From Paraburkholderia tropica (GTDB lineage: Bacteria; Pseudomonadota; Gammaproteobacteria; Burkholderiales; Burkholderiaceae): a stretch of DNA of 64,000 nucleotides. The position numbers and the translations under genes are program-made. Positions within the stretch are counted from its first letter, which is position 1. Every line of letters begins with the position of its first letter. The notes beneath the pieces are model-generated. The model ran no database searches. It saw only the letters and a program-made list of their open reading frames with translations, and was not told the origin of the DNA. This document shows positions 37,738 through 46,613 of the stretch, one piece after another. The stretch covers positions 62,001-126,000 of the forward strand of contig NZ_CAJZAR010000049.1 in the NCBI RefSeq assembly GCF_914484835.1, in the 5' to 3' direction.

Positions 37738-38379
37738 TCACGCGCCCCACGCCGAACGGCGAATCACGCTGCAAAAGTTGCCCGCGTGGAAATGCGGGTC
37801 TTTATCGGCGATCACATCGGCTTTCACGTTGCCGAAGGTCGTATCGGGCTTGTGCTTGATGCCGTCGTAGAAGGTCTGGATGATGTCTTCCTTGAAATGC
37901 GGCGTGCGTGGATGCGCGTGCACGACGGCGTCGCGCTCCATATGGCTGTACTCGTGATACGTGAGGCCGAGCACGTCCATCTCCACGCCCGCCGTCACCA
38001 GCGCGATCACGGGATGCATATGCTGAGGAATACCAGGCGTGGTGTGAAGCGCGATCGAGGTCCACACAAGGTCGATGTCCTGTTGCGCGATGCCGCGTGC
38101 GCGCAGGAACTCGCGCGCGGCGTTCGCGCCATCCACTTCGAAGCGCTCATGCGCGCTGCTGTGCGTAGGCATCAGGCCGACGTCATGGAACATCGCGCCC
38201 GCATAGAGCAGTTCGCGGTCGAACTTCAGGCCGCGCTTGAGGCCCGCGAGCGCGCCGAAGTAATAGACGCGGCTCGAATGGTTGAACAGCAAGGGCGATT
38301 CGGTATCGCGCACGAATTCGGTGATTTCGCGCGCAAGCTGACTGTCGGGGATGGCAACGTCTGCGAGTTCGAGGCTCAT
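37738..38379 (-). CDS. HD-domain hydrolase, cyanamide-hydratase-like
   Basis: 213-residue HD-superfamily protein. Metal ligands are visible as the N-terminal NHSSRVYYFGALAG histidine, the HD pair in AMFHDVGL (about residues 64-71) and the later His residues in ALHTTPGIPQHMHP. The arrangement resembles the cyanamide hydratase/DDI2-type HD branch. The ATG at 38379 has CGGAGTCCCGCC upstream. It is divergent from a GlxA-type regulator gene, a pairing that suggests regulated detoxification or nitrile/amide metabolism; the substrate is inference only. Confidence 0.85.
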   Translation of the reverse strand: MSLELADVAIPDSQLAREITEFVRDTESPLLFNHSSRVYYFGALAGLKRGLKFDRELLYAGAMFHDVGLMPTHSSAHERFEVDGANAAREFLRARGIAQQDIDLVWTSIALHTTPGIPQHMHPVIALVTAGVEMDVLGLTYHEYSHMERDAVVHAHPRTPHFKEDIIQTFYDGIKHKPDTTFGNVKADVIADKDPHFHAGNFCSVIRRSAWGA

Positions 38380-38410
38380 GGCGGGACTCCGTCGGGTGGG
38401 TATGGACGCT

Positions 38411-38440
38411 ATTCTGGGCTGTGCTAGCATTGTCCAGAAT
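38411..38440. promoter_or_regulatory. Inverted repeat upstream of the HD gene
   Basis: ATTCTGG and CCAGAAT, perfect 7-bp arms separated by 16 bp, 32 bp upstream of the HD-hydrolase start. Spacing of about two helical turns between half-sites fits a dimeric AraC/GlxA-type activator site. Confidence 0.5.
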
Positions 38441-38449
38441 CGACTGAGT

Positions 38450-38523
38450 ACGTCGATTTCTGCCATTTCGCGTGTAATCAGGACATAGCGCGAGCCGCGC
38501 AGAAAAATGGCTGAAATCGACGT
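38450..38523. repeat. 19-bp inverted repeat between HD gene and glxA-type gene
   Basis: Left arm ACGTCGATTTCTGCCATTT (38450-38468) and right arm AAATGGCTGAAATCGACGT (38505-38523) are complementary at 18 of 19 positions, separated by 36 bp. Each arm read outward contains an ATG followed by GCx GAA ATC GAC GTA, so both divergent reading frames could encode the same short leader (Met-Ala-Glu-Ile-Asp-Val); neither has a clear ribosome binding site. Confidence 0.9.
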
Positions 38524-38572
38524 AAAACGCGCGATTCAGCCGCGCGGTTTTTCTCCCCGGAATCCGACCCTC

Positions 38573-39550
38573 ATGCCGAAAATCGTCGCCATTCTCGCGC
38601 TGCCCGGCGTGCAGCTGCTCGACGTCAGCGGGCCGCTCGACGTCTTCGCACAGGCCAATACCGAATCGGGCCGCGCGTTCTACGACCTGCGCGTGATCGC
38701 GTGCCGCGCGGGCCCGATCCGCAGTTCCTCGGGCGCGCGCCTGTTGCCCGATGCGGTGGCGGGACAGACCACGGAACGCATCGACACCTTGCTCGTGGCC
38801 GGTGCGCCCGACGCCGCCACGCAGCAGCTTGCGCCGCGTGTGCGCGACTGGCTGCGCGCCACGGCGGCGCGTTCGCGGCGCTTCGGCTCGGTCTGCACGG
38901 GCGCGTTCGCGCTGGCGGCGAGCGGCCTGCTCGACGCGCGCCGGCTGACCACGCACTGGGCGTCGGTGGACGCGCTCGCGCAGGCGTGTCCCGGCGTGAT
39001 CATCGAGCCCGATTCGCTCTACGTGCGCGACGGCAAGCTGCGCACGGCGGCGGGCGTGACGGCGGGGCTCGATCTCGCCCTGGCGCTCGTCGAGGAGGAC
39101 CTCGGGCGCGAGATCGCCATGCGTGTGGCGAGCCAACTGGTGATGTTCTTCAAGCGGCCCGGCGGCCAACTGCAATTCAGCCGCAAGGGCGAGACGCGTC
39201 CCTCGGGGCGCTCGGCGCTACAGGAATTGCAGCGCTGGGTGGCGGCGAATCCCGAACTGCCGCATCGCGTGCCGGAACTGGCGGCGCGCGTGGGGCTGAG
39301 CCCACGGCATTTCGCGCGGCTCTTTCAGGCCGAAGTGGGCGTGACGCCCGCCGCGTGGGTGGAGGCGGCGCGCGCGCTGCTCGACACGCACGGCGAGGCG
39401 CCCAAGCGCGTGGCCGCGCGCTGCGGTTTCGCGAACGCCGACACGCTGCGCCGCGCGTTTCTCAAGCACGTAGGCGTGACGCCTGCCGAATATCGCCGAC
39501 GCTTCGCGGGTGACGGCGATGGATCGGCGAATGCGACCCGTCGCGCATGA
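38573..39550 (+). CDS. GlxA-family transcriptional regulator (DJ-1/PfpI + AraC HTH)
   Basis: 325-residue regulator. Residues about 1-175 are a DJ-1/PfpI-like domain (KIVAILALPGVQLLDVSGPL; FGSVCTGAFALAASGLLDAR, whose Cys sits at the nucleophile elbow). Residues about 215-320 are the AraC-type double HTH, ending CGFANADTLRRAFLKHVGVTPAEYRR. The ATG at 38573 starts exactly at the conserved first strand. Family members respond to small amines or amino acids such as glycine betaine, carnitine or arginine. The divergent HD hydrolase is the likely target. Confidence 0.9.
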   Translation: MPKIVAILALPGVQLLDVSGPLDVFAQANTESGRAFYDLRVIACRAGPIRSSSGARLLPDAVAGQTTERIDTLLVAGAPDAATQQLAPRVRDWLRATAARSRRFGSVCTGAFALAASGLLDARRLTTHWASVDALAQACPGVIIEPDSLYVRDGKLRTAAGVTAGLDLALALVEEDLGREIAMRVASQLVMFFKRPGGQLQFSRKGETRPSGRSALQELQRWVAANPELPHRVPELAARVGLSPRHFARLFQAEVGVTPAAWVEAARALLDTHGEAPKRVAARCGFANADTLRRAFLKHVGVTPAEYRRRFAGDGDGSANATRRA

Positions 39551-39860
39551 AACGTGCATGAAGCGCGGCATTGGCGGCAATATTTCAGACAGAAAGCGTC
39601 GATCCCGGCGATAATCGCGGGGTTCGAACGGCCCGGTGCATCGGCTGATGCAGGGCGCATCGACAAGCGGCGTTCCGGTCGGAACAGGCAGCAAAGCAGC
39701 GAAGCAGAAAGGGCCGCACGGGGACATCCCGTCAACGGGAGACGCGGCCAGTGGTTTCAGTGTGGAACCGCAGCGTCGAACCACAGCGTCATACCGCGCG
39801 CACCGTCGCGTGCAACACGAGAATGCACCAGAAGCGGGCGCGGAGGTTGCGCAGGAAACG
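39551..39860. other. 310-bp gap between glxA-type gene and histidine kinase
   Basis: No gene is supported. The frame of the kinase stays open back to 39636 but encodes an unremarkable polar stretch. The short dyad TCCCGT-CA-ACGGGA lies near 39726-39739. The promoter of the kinase should be here; no confident boxes were identified. Confidence 0.4.
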
Positions 39861-41375
39861 ATGCGCGATGTGTGCGTGCCGCGCGCTGTTCAGCAAAAAC
39901 AAAAACCCACGCGACATTTTATGTACTCGATCTTGCCCGCGTTCGTGTCCGCGTTGTTTCTCGGATTCGGCGTGTACGTACTGCTGACGGAAGGCGTCAC
40001 GCGGCTCTCGGTGCCGTTCGCATCGATGTGCGCGACCACCTTCGTCTGGCAAGGCACGTGGGCATTCCTGTTCCAGACCTCGGACCCCGACCTCGCGGAC
40101 GCGCTGGTCAAGTTCGGCTATCTCTTCATCCTGTTCCTGCCCACCACGTTCTATCACTTCGTGATCGAAGTGAGCGGGCGGCGCAGCGAACGACCGCTGC
40201 TGGTCGCGTCGTATGGGCTCAGCGTGCTGCTCGCGATGCTGCTCGTGGTCAGCGACGAAGTCGTGGCGGGCTACGGCAGTTTCTTCTTCGGCAAGTATCC
40301 GCACGCGGGCCTGCTGCATCCGGTGCACGTCGCGCAGACGGTGCTGCTCGCCTTGCGCAGCGGCTGGCTGCTGCTCGCGGCGCGCCGACAGACCGAGGCG
40401 CGCGACCGCCGCAAGCTGCTCGATCTCTGCCTGGTGAGCCTCGGGCTCTACGGCGCCGCCGCCACCGATTACGCGGTCAATTACGGAGTCGCGTTCTATC
40501 CGGTCGGCGCCGTGTTCATCGCCGTGAGCCTCGGCATCCTCGCCGTCACCATCGTGCGTTACGGGCTGATGCGGCCGTATCTGCTCGCCGCCACCGTGGC
40601 GCACGAAGTGGCGACACCGCTCGCGGCCATCGGCATGCACGCGGAGGAGATCGGCAACGTGCTGCCCGAACTCATGCGCGGCTATCAGCTCGCGGTGCAG
40701 CACCAGCTTTGCGTCGATGGCCTGTATCCGGGGCAATCGGAACGGCTCTCCTCGCTCGCCACTTCGATTCGCCGCCAGGTCGACAGCACCAGCACCGTCG
40801 TGGAGATGTCGCTCGCATCGTTCACGCTCGACCGGCTCGACCGCCGCAGCTTCGAGGCCTTTCCGATCCGCTCGTGCGTGAATGCCGCGCTCGAACGCTT
40901 TCCGTTCCGGCCGGGCGAGCGCGAGATGGTGCGTGTCGATGCGATCGATCCGCAGCTGTGCTTTTCGGGCTCCGATTCGCTCGTCGTGTTCGTGCTGTTC
41001 AACCTGCTGAAGAACGCGATCTACGCGATTCATGCGGGCGGCGGCGGGCGCGTGGAGATCGGCGCGGCGAGCGAGAACGGCTATTGCGTGCTGCGCTTCA
41101 CGGACAGCGGGCCGGGCATCGCGCCCGACGTGCTGCCGCATATCTTCGAGCCGTTCTATTCGACCAAATCGCATGGCAAGGGCGCGGGCATGGGGCTCGC
41201 GTTCTGCCGCCGCGTGGCCGATGCGCTGGGCGGCACGATCGTCTGCGAGTCGGTGCCGGGCGTGGCCACCCTCTTCACGCTGCAACTGCCCGAGCCGGGC
41301 TCCCCGGCGGACCGCGCGCTGCACGACGCGCCGGGGAAGCCCCGCCGCACGGCGGGGCAGGATCACACGGGCTGA
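39861..41375 (+). CDS. Seven-TM-type sensor histidine kinase
   Basis: 504-residue membrane kinase. The N-terminal half (about residues 20-235) has some seven hydrophobic helices, including LFILFLPTTFYHFVIEVSG, as in 7TM sensor modules of lipid- or signal-sensing kinases. The phospho-acceptor is H248 in VAHEVATPLAAIG. The ATPase domain has the N-box NLLKNAIYAIHAGG, the G1 box DSGPGIAP and FEPFYSTKSHGKGAGMGLAF. No receiver is attached. The start at 39861 has GCAGGAAACG; an ATG at 39921 is an alternative. The gene is convergent with a thioesterase gene and near an orphan response regulator, reminiscent of Lqs/Cqs/Phc signalling modules; this link is inference. Confidence 0.88.
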   Translation: MRDVCVPRAVQQKQKPTRHFMYSILPAFVSALFLGFGVYVLLTEGVTRLSVPFASMCATTFVWQGTWAFLFQTSDPDLADALVKFGYLFILFLPTTFYHFVIEVSGRRSERPLLVASYGLSVLLAMLLVVSDEVVAGYGSFFFGKYPHAGLLHPVHVAQTVLLALRSGWLLLAARRQTEARDRRKLLDLCLVSLGLYGAAATDYAVNYGVAFYPVGAVFIAVSLGILAVTIVRYGLMRPYLLAATVAHEVATPLAAIGMHAEEIGNVLPELMRGYQLAVQHQLCVDGLYPGQSERLSSLATSIRRQVDSTSTVVEMSLASFTLDRLDRRSFEAFPIRSCVNAALERFPFRPGEREMVRVDAIDPQLCFSGSDSLVVFVLFNLLKNAIYAIHAGGGGRVEIGAASENGYCVLRFTDSGPGIAPDVLPHIFEPFYSTKSHGKGAGMGLAFCRRVADALGGTIVCESVPGVATLFTLQLPEPGSPADRALHDAPGKPRRTAGQDHTG

Positions 41376-41396
41376 ACGCTAACGGACGTTCGGCGT

Positions 41397-41894
41397 TCAG
41401 TTCGCGCTGGTCGGCAGGACGAGCTCATACTCCTTGACGCGCTCGATGATGCCCGGCGGGAAACGGCGGATCCGCTTGTCGGTGCCGGCAAAGAGAATCT
41501 GCTGGTAGCCGAGCGAAACGGGCCGACCGTCGACGCAAAAACGAAACACGAGATAGGCCGAGCACTGGCGCACCTGGAAGGTGTTCATGTAGCAATCGAC
41601 GCGCTGAAACGGAAACGTCTCTTGCACATATTCCTGATGCGCGCGCTTCGTCACGAAGACGCCGCCCGCCGCGAGCAGATTGTTATGGATGCACTCGTGG
41701 AACCAGCGCTCGCGGCAAATGCCCTGCCACTCGAAATAGCGGGCGAAATAGGTGTTCATGAAGGCATTCGAGTCCTTGAGATAAATGTCGATGACGTGAT
41801 GGAAGGTCTTGCTCGGCGTCGCCTCCATGATCTCGTTGGAAAATCCGTTGGCGCCACGGGAAAGAACTGCGGGGATCGATTCACGTGCATTCAT
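41397..41894 (-). CDS. Hotdog-fold acyl-CoA thioesterase, CalE7/4HBT-like
   Basis: 165-residue single-hotdog protein. The N-terminal region FHHVIDIYLKDSNAFMNTYF then ARYFEWQGICRERWF resembles enediyne-type thioesterases (CalE7, DynE7: 'D.N..GN.YF..Y..WQG.CRE') and the general 4HBT D-x-N motif. It would release acyl chains from CoA or a carrier protein. The ATG at 41894 has CTGGAGTCAATCGC upstream. No polyketide synthase or acyl carrier protein is nearby. Its stop is 21 bp from the stop of the convergent kinase, and it is divergent from the response regulator across 464 bp. Confidence 0.8.
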   Translation of the reverse strand: MNARESIPAVLSRGANGFSNEIMEATPSKTFHHVIDIYLKDSNAFMNTYFARYFEWQGICRERWFHECIHNNLLAAGGVFVTKRAHQEYVQETFPFQRVDCYMNTFQVRQCSAYLVFRFCVDGRPVSLGYQQILFAGTDKRIRRFPPGIIERVKEYELVLPTSAN

Positions 41895-42358
41895 GCGATT
41901 GACTCCAGATCGGAATGGCCGCTGGCGGCGGCCTCGCATGCCTTCGATGTTTGAAGACATGCCCCCAATTCTGTGCGCGTTCACGGGCAGCCAATACCGC
42001 ATCGGTCACATACTTGAGGCCGGCCTCGACGCTTTGCGCGAATTCATGCGGCGCGGCGGGGCGCGCAAACGTTTGATGCCGGCTTGCATGCGCATGGATG
42101 CGAAGTGAATCGCGTCGAGCGGCGAACCGGGACTGTCGCGTTCATGCCTGGCGAATGGGCGAACGCGTGGGCGAATGGTTGCCGAGTGCGCCCGCAAGGC
42201 CCCATAATCACCGGGCGGCGGCAGCTTGCCGTATCGTCGGGGGCAACGCGGGGCGCGAATCGCCATGCGGAGCGAGGCTCCTGCCGCCATCGCATCTGTT
42301 CATAGCGCACGAGACGTGAAGGCGCGGCGCAAGACGGCGCGTTCACCGAGGCAAAAAC
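41895..42358. other. 464-bp divergent region, thioesterase / response regulator
   Basis: No gene is supported, although frames stay open because of the GC bias. The region must hold the start signals of both divergent genes. No strong dyad or promoter box stands out; GAGG precedes the response regulator ATG. Confidence 0.4.
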
Positions 42359-43321
42359 ATGAGTTCCATCGTCAGACAGCCGGTTTTTTATCCCGTATCC
42401 GTGGTCTTTCTCGACGACAGTGCGGATTTTCTCAATGCACTGCGCGGCCTCTTTCCGAACCTGCCCACGCATCATTTCTTCACCTCGCAGCAGGAAGCGC
42501 GTGCGTTCATCGAACAGCGCGGCGCGGGCGGCGCGGCGCATAGCCCGATGTCGGGCGAGGCGTGGTCGGAGTTCGAAAAGAAAGGCGGCAACGCGCTCGG
42601 TCAGGACGCGCTCGCCGACGCCGCGCGTTTCGAGGAAGTCGCGGCCATCGTGGTCGATTACGACATGCCGGGCCAGGACGGCCTCGAATTCCTGGCCTCG
42701 GTGAAGGACACGAACTGCACGCGCATTCTGCTGACCGGCACCGCCGACGAATCGCATGCCGTGGACGCCTTCAACGCGGGCCTCATTCACTTCTATCTGA
42801 AGAAGTCCGACCCGGGCATGACGCGCAAGCTCGCGCATGCGCTCGCCAACGCGCAGCAGAAGCATTGCGCGGGGCGCGGGCATATCGGCGTGCATGGCGT
42901 GGGCGCAATCTACGCCGACCGCCGCACCAACGACGCCTTGCATGCGCTGGCGCAGCGCGAGCGGCTCGTCGAATATTATTGGCGGCCCGAGCAGAACGCC
43001 GTGCTCACGTTCGACGCGTCGGGCAACCCCGGCGTCTTTCTCGCGTGGGACGCGCACGACTGGGACGCGCAATGCGACGTGGTGACCGACGAAGGCGGTC
43101 CTTCGGCGCTGCGCGAGGAGATGGAAGGGCGGCGCATCATGCCGGTGTTCTGGCCGAACGAAGCGTATCGTCCGGGCATGGCGCGCGTGGAATTCGCCGA
43201 GCCGCAGGTGCTGCCGGGCGCGCCCGACGCGCACTATAGCTGGACGCGCATCGAAGGCGTCGAACTCGCGCAGGAGTGCGTGACGTTCGCGCAATGGCTG
43301 CGTACGCGGCGCGAAGCGTGA
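42359..43321 (+). CDS. Atypical response regulator with insertion in the receiver domain
   Basis: 320-residue protein. An N-terminal receiver is recognisable: acidic pair D19-D20 (VVFLDDS), phospho-acceptor D100 (IVVDYDMPGQDG), Thr in LLTGTAD and Lys in HFYLKKS. The acidic pair lies about 80 residues before the acceptor instead of 45, because of a roughly 35-residue insertion (about 55-92). The C-terminal 155 residues (HGVGAIYADRRTNDALHALA onward) match no output domain I recognise. Overall size and layout resemble LqsR-type regulators. It is near the 7TM kinase and the thioesterase and is followed by a strong terminator. Confidence 0.8.
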   Translation: MSSIVRQPVFYPVSVVFLDDSADFLNALRGLFPNLPTHHFFTSQQEARAFIEQRGAGGAAHSPMSGEAWSEFEKKGGNALGQDALADAARFEEVAAIVVDYDMPGQDGLEFLASVKDTNCTRILLTGTADESHAVDAFNAGLIHFYLKKSDPGMTRKLAHALANAQQKHCAGRGHIGVHGVGAIYADRRTNDALHALAQRERLVEYYWRPEQNAVLTFDASGNPGVFLAWDAHDWDAQCDVVTDEGGPSALREEMEGRRIMPVFWPNEAYRPGMARVEFAEPQVLPGAPDAHYSWTRIEGVELAQECVTFAQWLRTRREA

Positions 43322-43350
43322 TGAATTAAACGCGCGTTCATGCGGACGAT

Positions 43351-43386
43351 AAAAAAGGCGCACGCTTCACGGCGTGCGCCTTTTTT
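43351..43386. terminator. Bidirectional intrinsic terminator
   Basis: A six-A tract precedes and a six-T tract follows a perfect 9-bp stem (GGCGCACGC / GCGTGCGCC) with a TTCACG loop. It can end both the response-regulator transcript and the convergent chemoreceptor transcript. Confidence 0.93.
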
Positions 43387-43428
43387 CATGGCGTTTTGCG
43401 TTGACGGCGCGAGGCCGTCGGGCGCGGA

Positions 43429-45267
43429 TTAAAACGTTTCCCAGTCCTCATCGCTGCCCGCGGATGCGACGGCGGGCGAGGGCGTTGCGGGCTTCGGCGC
43501 GGCTTCGCTTTTCGCTTTCGCCGCGAGATTCGGGCGCTTCAAAACCTCGTTCGATTTCGCGGCTTGCGCAGATGGAAGCGCTTGCGTGGATTTCGCGGCA
43601 ACAGGCGCGCTGCGAACCGCTTGCACGGCGCGCGTTGTACGGCGCGCGGATTGCGTCGACGCTTGCGCGTTTGTTTGTGCGCTCGTTTGCGCGTTCGTCT
43701 GCATCGCCGTCTGCGAACCGATGCGGAACACCGCCACCACATCGCGCAAGCCGTTCGACTGCGCGGCCATCGACTGCGCCGCCGCCGACGCTTCTTCCAC
43801 CAGCGCCGCGTTCTGCTGCGTGACTTCGTCCATCTGCGAGACAGCGCGGTTCACCTGCTCGATGCCCGTGTGCTGTTCCTCGGAAGCCGCCGCGATCTCG
43901 CCCATCAGATCGGCCACGCGGCGCGCCTGTTGCACCACTTCGTCGATCGTCGAACCCGCTTCGTCGACGAGCTTCGAACCTTCCACGACCTGCGCGACCG
44001 ATTGCCCGATCAGCTCCTTGATTTCCTTCGCCGCGCCCGCGCTGCGTTGCGCGAGCGTGCGCACCTCGCCCGCGACCACGGCGAAGCCGCGTCCCTGTTC
44101 GCCCGCGCGCGCCGCTTCCACGGCCGCATTGAGCGCGAGAATATTGGTCTGGAACGCGATGCCGTCGATCACGCCGATGATCTGCTCGACGCGCTTCGAC
44201 GTCTCCGAAATATCGTGCATGGTCTGCACCACGCGGCGCACCACGTCGCCGCCACGCGCGGCCACGTCCGACGCGTTCACGGCGAGCGTGTTGCCCTGGC
44301 GCGCATTGTCGGTGTTGTGCTTCACCGTGGTCGTGAGCTGCTCCATGCTGGCGGCCGTTTCCTGCAGCGAAGCGGCCTGCTCCTCGGTGCGCGACGAGAG
44401 ATCGAGATTGCCCGCGGCGATCTGCTGCGCGCCCGTGGTGATCGATTCCGCCGAGGTCTGAATGCGCTGCACCGTATCGACGAGCTGATGCTGCATCTGG
44501 CTCATCGCATGCAGCAGGCTGCGTTCGTCGCCGCTCGCGACCTGCACGCGCGCCGTGAGATCGCCCGAGGCGATGCGCTCGCAGATATCGGCCGCATAAT
44601 CGGGCTCGCCGCCGAGGCTCGCGCGGATGCTGCGGATCAGCCAGAACATGCCGAGCGTGAGCGCCGCGCCGATCAGCATCACGAGCGCGAGATTGCGCAG
44701 CAGCGAGCCGTAGAAGGCGTCGTCGATATCGTCGACGTAGATGCCCGTGAACACGTGCCAGTCCCAGTCGGGAACGAGGTCCGCATAGGTGATCTTGCCG
44801 ACCGGCTTGTCGTGGCCGGGCTTGGGCCAGACATAGGTGCTGAAGTGATTGCCGCCCGGCGACGAGCTTTTGACGATCTCCGACGCCACGGGCGTGCCGT
44901 TCGGATCGGTCATGTTCGCCTGGCTTTTGCCTTCGAGTTCGGGCTTGGGCGGCACGAGCAGCGCGAGCACCGAGCTGTCGTAGATGCCGAAGTAGCCGCT
45001 CTGGTCCGCGCCGTAGCGCATGACGCGCAGCGCGCCGATGGCCTGGCGCTTGGCCTCGTCGACGGACAGATGGCCCGCCGCCGCTTCCTTCTGGAAGTAA
45101 GTGACCGTGCCGAGCGCGGTCTGCGTCTGCTGCGCGAGCGACGCCTTGCGGTCCTCGAGCATGCCGGTGCGCGTCATGATCGCGTTGACCACGACCATGA
45201 CGATGAGTGCGATCCACAACAGCGCGACGATGCTCCACGCCTTCTGATTCAACGATAGTCGCTTCAC
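43429..45267 (-). CDS. Methyl-accepting chemotaxis protein with periplasmic Cache domain
   Basis: 612-residue chemoreceptor starting from GTG with AGGAAAAC upstream. TM1 lies at about residues 9-30 and is followed by a single-Cache domain with [20 protein letters not shown] and a later [14 protein letters not shown]. Then come TM2 (about 190-210), HAMP and the long cytoplasmic coiled coil with the tip sequence [21 protein letters not shown] variable Ala/Thr/Gln-rich linker leads to the C-terminal DWETF, the pentapeptide that tethers CheR and CheB. The ligand is probably a small carboxylate, as is common for single-Cache receptors; that is inference. It is a stand-alone gene. Confidence 0.93.
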   Translation of the reverse strand: MKRLSLNQKAWSIVALLWIALIVMVVVNAIMTRTGMLEDRKASLAQQTQTALGTVTYFQKEAAAGHLSVDEAKRQAIGALRVMRYGADQSGYFGIYDSSVLALLVPPKPELEGKSQANMTDPNGTPVASEIVKSSSPGGNHFSTYVWPKPGHDKPVGKITYADLVPDWDWHVFTGIYVDDIDDAFYGSLLRNLALVMLIGAALTLGMFWLIRSIRASLGGEPDYAADICERIASGDLTARVQVASGDERSLLHAMSQMQHQLVDTVQRIQTSAESITTGAQQIAAGNLDLSSRTEEQAASLQETAASMEQLTTTVKHNTDNARQGNTLAVNASDVAARGGDVVRRVVQTMHDISETSKRVEQIIGVIDGIAFQTNILALNAAVEAARAGEQGRGFAVVAGEVRTLAQRSAGAAKEIKELIGQSVAQVVEGSKLVDEAGSTIDEVVQQARRVADLMGEIAAASEEQHTGIEQVNRAVSQMDEVTQQNAALVEEASAAAQSMAAQSNGLRDVVAVFRIGSQTAMQTNAQTSAQTNAQASTQSARRTTRAVQAVRSAPVAAKSTQALPSAQAAKSNEVLKRPNLAAKAKSEAAPKPATPSPAVASAGSDEDWETF

Positions 45268-45453
45268 GTTTTCCTGATTCCCGTGCGGCTCCAGATGGAG
45301 CGGTCCCCGTTCCTTGGCGGGCCGTCGCGACACGCGCGCGTCGCGGGGCAGCCCGGTTCATGGCGAAAAGGCGATGCATGGCCGCCTTCCCGACCTGTTT
45401 ATCGGCGCGGGCGAGGGGAACTGAAGGCGCGCGATGCGCGGCGCATGACATTT

Positions 45454-45468
45454 CGCAAATCGTTTGCG
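45454..45468. promoter_or_regulatory. Inverted repeat upstream of the chemoreceptor gene
   Basis: CGCAAA-TCG-TTTGCG, a perfect 6-bp inverted repeat, about 190 bp upstream of the chemoreceptor start and near the end of the LysR gene. It could be an operator or part of a terminator; no T-tract is present. Confidence 0.4.
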
Positions 45469-45518
45469 ATCGTCTGGATAGGCGCGGATTTCAGGGCTGA
45501 CGCTCCGCCGCGTGACTT

Positions 45519-46427
45519 TCAGGACGCGGCTTCGATCGCCTCGATCAGCGCTTTCAACACGCTTTCTATCGCCGACGACAGGCGCCGGTCGCGCATCGTC
45601 GTGATGCAGAGGCTGCGCTGGCTCAGCTCGGGTTCGTCGATGGGGCGCGCGACCAGCGCGAGGTCGTCGGCGAGATGCTGGAGGCCCGCGAGCGAGAGGC
45701 GGCTGCCGAGCGTGATGGCGTTCGCGAGCGCGGCGAACGCATGCAGCGCGCTCGAATTGTTGCTCGTGAGGATCGGCTCCAGCTGGACGCCCTGGCGCGC
45801 GCAGCATTCGTCGAGCAACTGGCGCGCGGTGTTGCCGCGTTCGAGCAGCGCGACCGGATAGCCGCGCAGGTCCGCGAGCGTCAGCGACGCGCGCTGCGCG
45901 AGCGGATGCGCCGGATTGAGCAGCGCGCAGACGCTCGCGCGCGCGGTGTATTCCACGTGCACTTTCGCCGGATCGCCGCCCGAAAACGCGAGGCCGAGAT
46001 CGACTTCGCCCGCCGCGACCCAGTGCTCGACCTGTGCGGGCGTGCCCGCGCGCAGCATGAAATGCACGTGCGGCACGGCCGCGTGATGGCGCGCGAGCAC
46101 GCTCGGCAGGAACGAGCGCGTGAAGCCCTCGGTGCAGCCGACGCGCACGATGCCGCGTCCGAGCGCCTTGGCGGCGGCGATATCGGCGAGCACGGCGTCG
46201 CCTTCGAGCAGCGCGCGGCGCGCGTGCGCGGCGAGCCGTTCGCCCGATTCCGTGAGCACCATGCCGCGCGGCATGCGCTCGAACAGCGGCGTGCCGACGT
46301 CCTCTTCGAGCTTGGCGATCTGGCGGCTGATGGCCGAGACGGCCACGTGCAGCGTCTGCGAGGCGGCGGCGAGCGAGCCGGTGCGCGCCACTTCGACGAA
46401 ATAGCGCAGGGCGATGCCGTGCAGCAT
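45519..46427 (-). CDS. LysR-family transcriptional regulator
   Basis: 302-residue LysR protein with the HTH at residues 1-62 (LHGIALRYFVEVARTGSLAA; VAVSAISRQIAKLEEDVG) and a full effector domain. The ATG at 46427 is the family start; the frame remains open far upstream only because of antisense GC bias over the peptidase gene. It is divergent from an M20 peptidase gene and its MHS transporter neighbour, which are its probable targets. A dyad at 46483 is a candidate binding site. Confidence 0.9.
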   Translation of the reverse strand: MLHGIALRYFVEVARTGSLAAASQTLHVAVSAISRQIAKLEEDVGTPLFERMPRGMVLTESGERLAAHARRALLEGDAVLADIAAAKALGRGIVRVGCTEGFTRSFLPSVLARHHAAVPHVHFMLRAGTPAQVEHWVAAGEVDLGLAFSGGDPAKVHVEYTARASVCALLNPAHPLAQRASLTLADLRGYPVALLERGNTARQLLDECCARQGVQLEPILTSNNSSALHAFAALANAITLGSRLSLAGLQHLADDLALVARPIDEPELSQRSLCITTMRDRRLSSAIESVLKALIEAIEAAS

Positions 46428-46482
46428 GAGGACACTCTCCGGGGATGGAATCGTTGTGCGTTGCCTTTTCGGCAATGCTATC

Positions 46483-46504
46483 CGCAAAATTTGAAATTGT
46501 TGCG
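46483..46504. promoter_or_regulatory. Candidate LysR operator, LysR / M20 peptidase
   Basis: CGCAA and TTGCG flank a 12-bp centre containing the palindrome AATTTGAAATT. The dyad lies 56 bp before the LysR start and about 110 bp before the peptidase start in an AT-rich stretch. Confidence 0.5.
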
Positions 46505-46613
46505 AATTTTTGGCGTTCCTAGACTGGTTTCCATTCCGCAGCATCGCAATCGCAGCGAATTCGAATCGCAAATCCATCGAAAAATTCGCATCGCCGAAAT
46601 GAAAGGAGACTTC

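Noticed and set aside
38380-38466. Alternative Met-Ala-Glu-Ile-Asp-Val start for the HD protein, mirrored at 38507 for the GlxA-type protein
   Set aside because: No ribosome binding site on either side, and the internal starts match family N termini; kept as an inverted-repeat observation instead.
41895-42358. Small gene in the long divergent gap
   Set aside because: Open frames there have no convincing ribosome binding site or recognisable motif and overlap on several frames as expected from GC bias.
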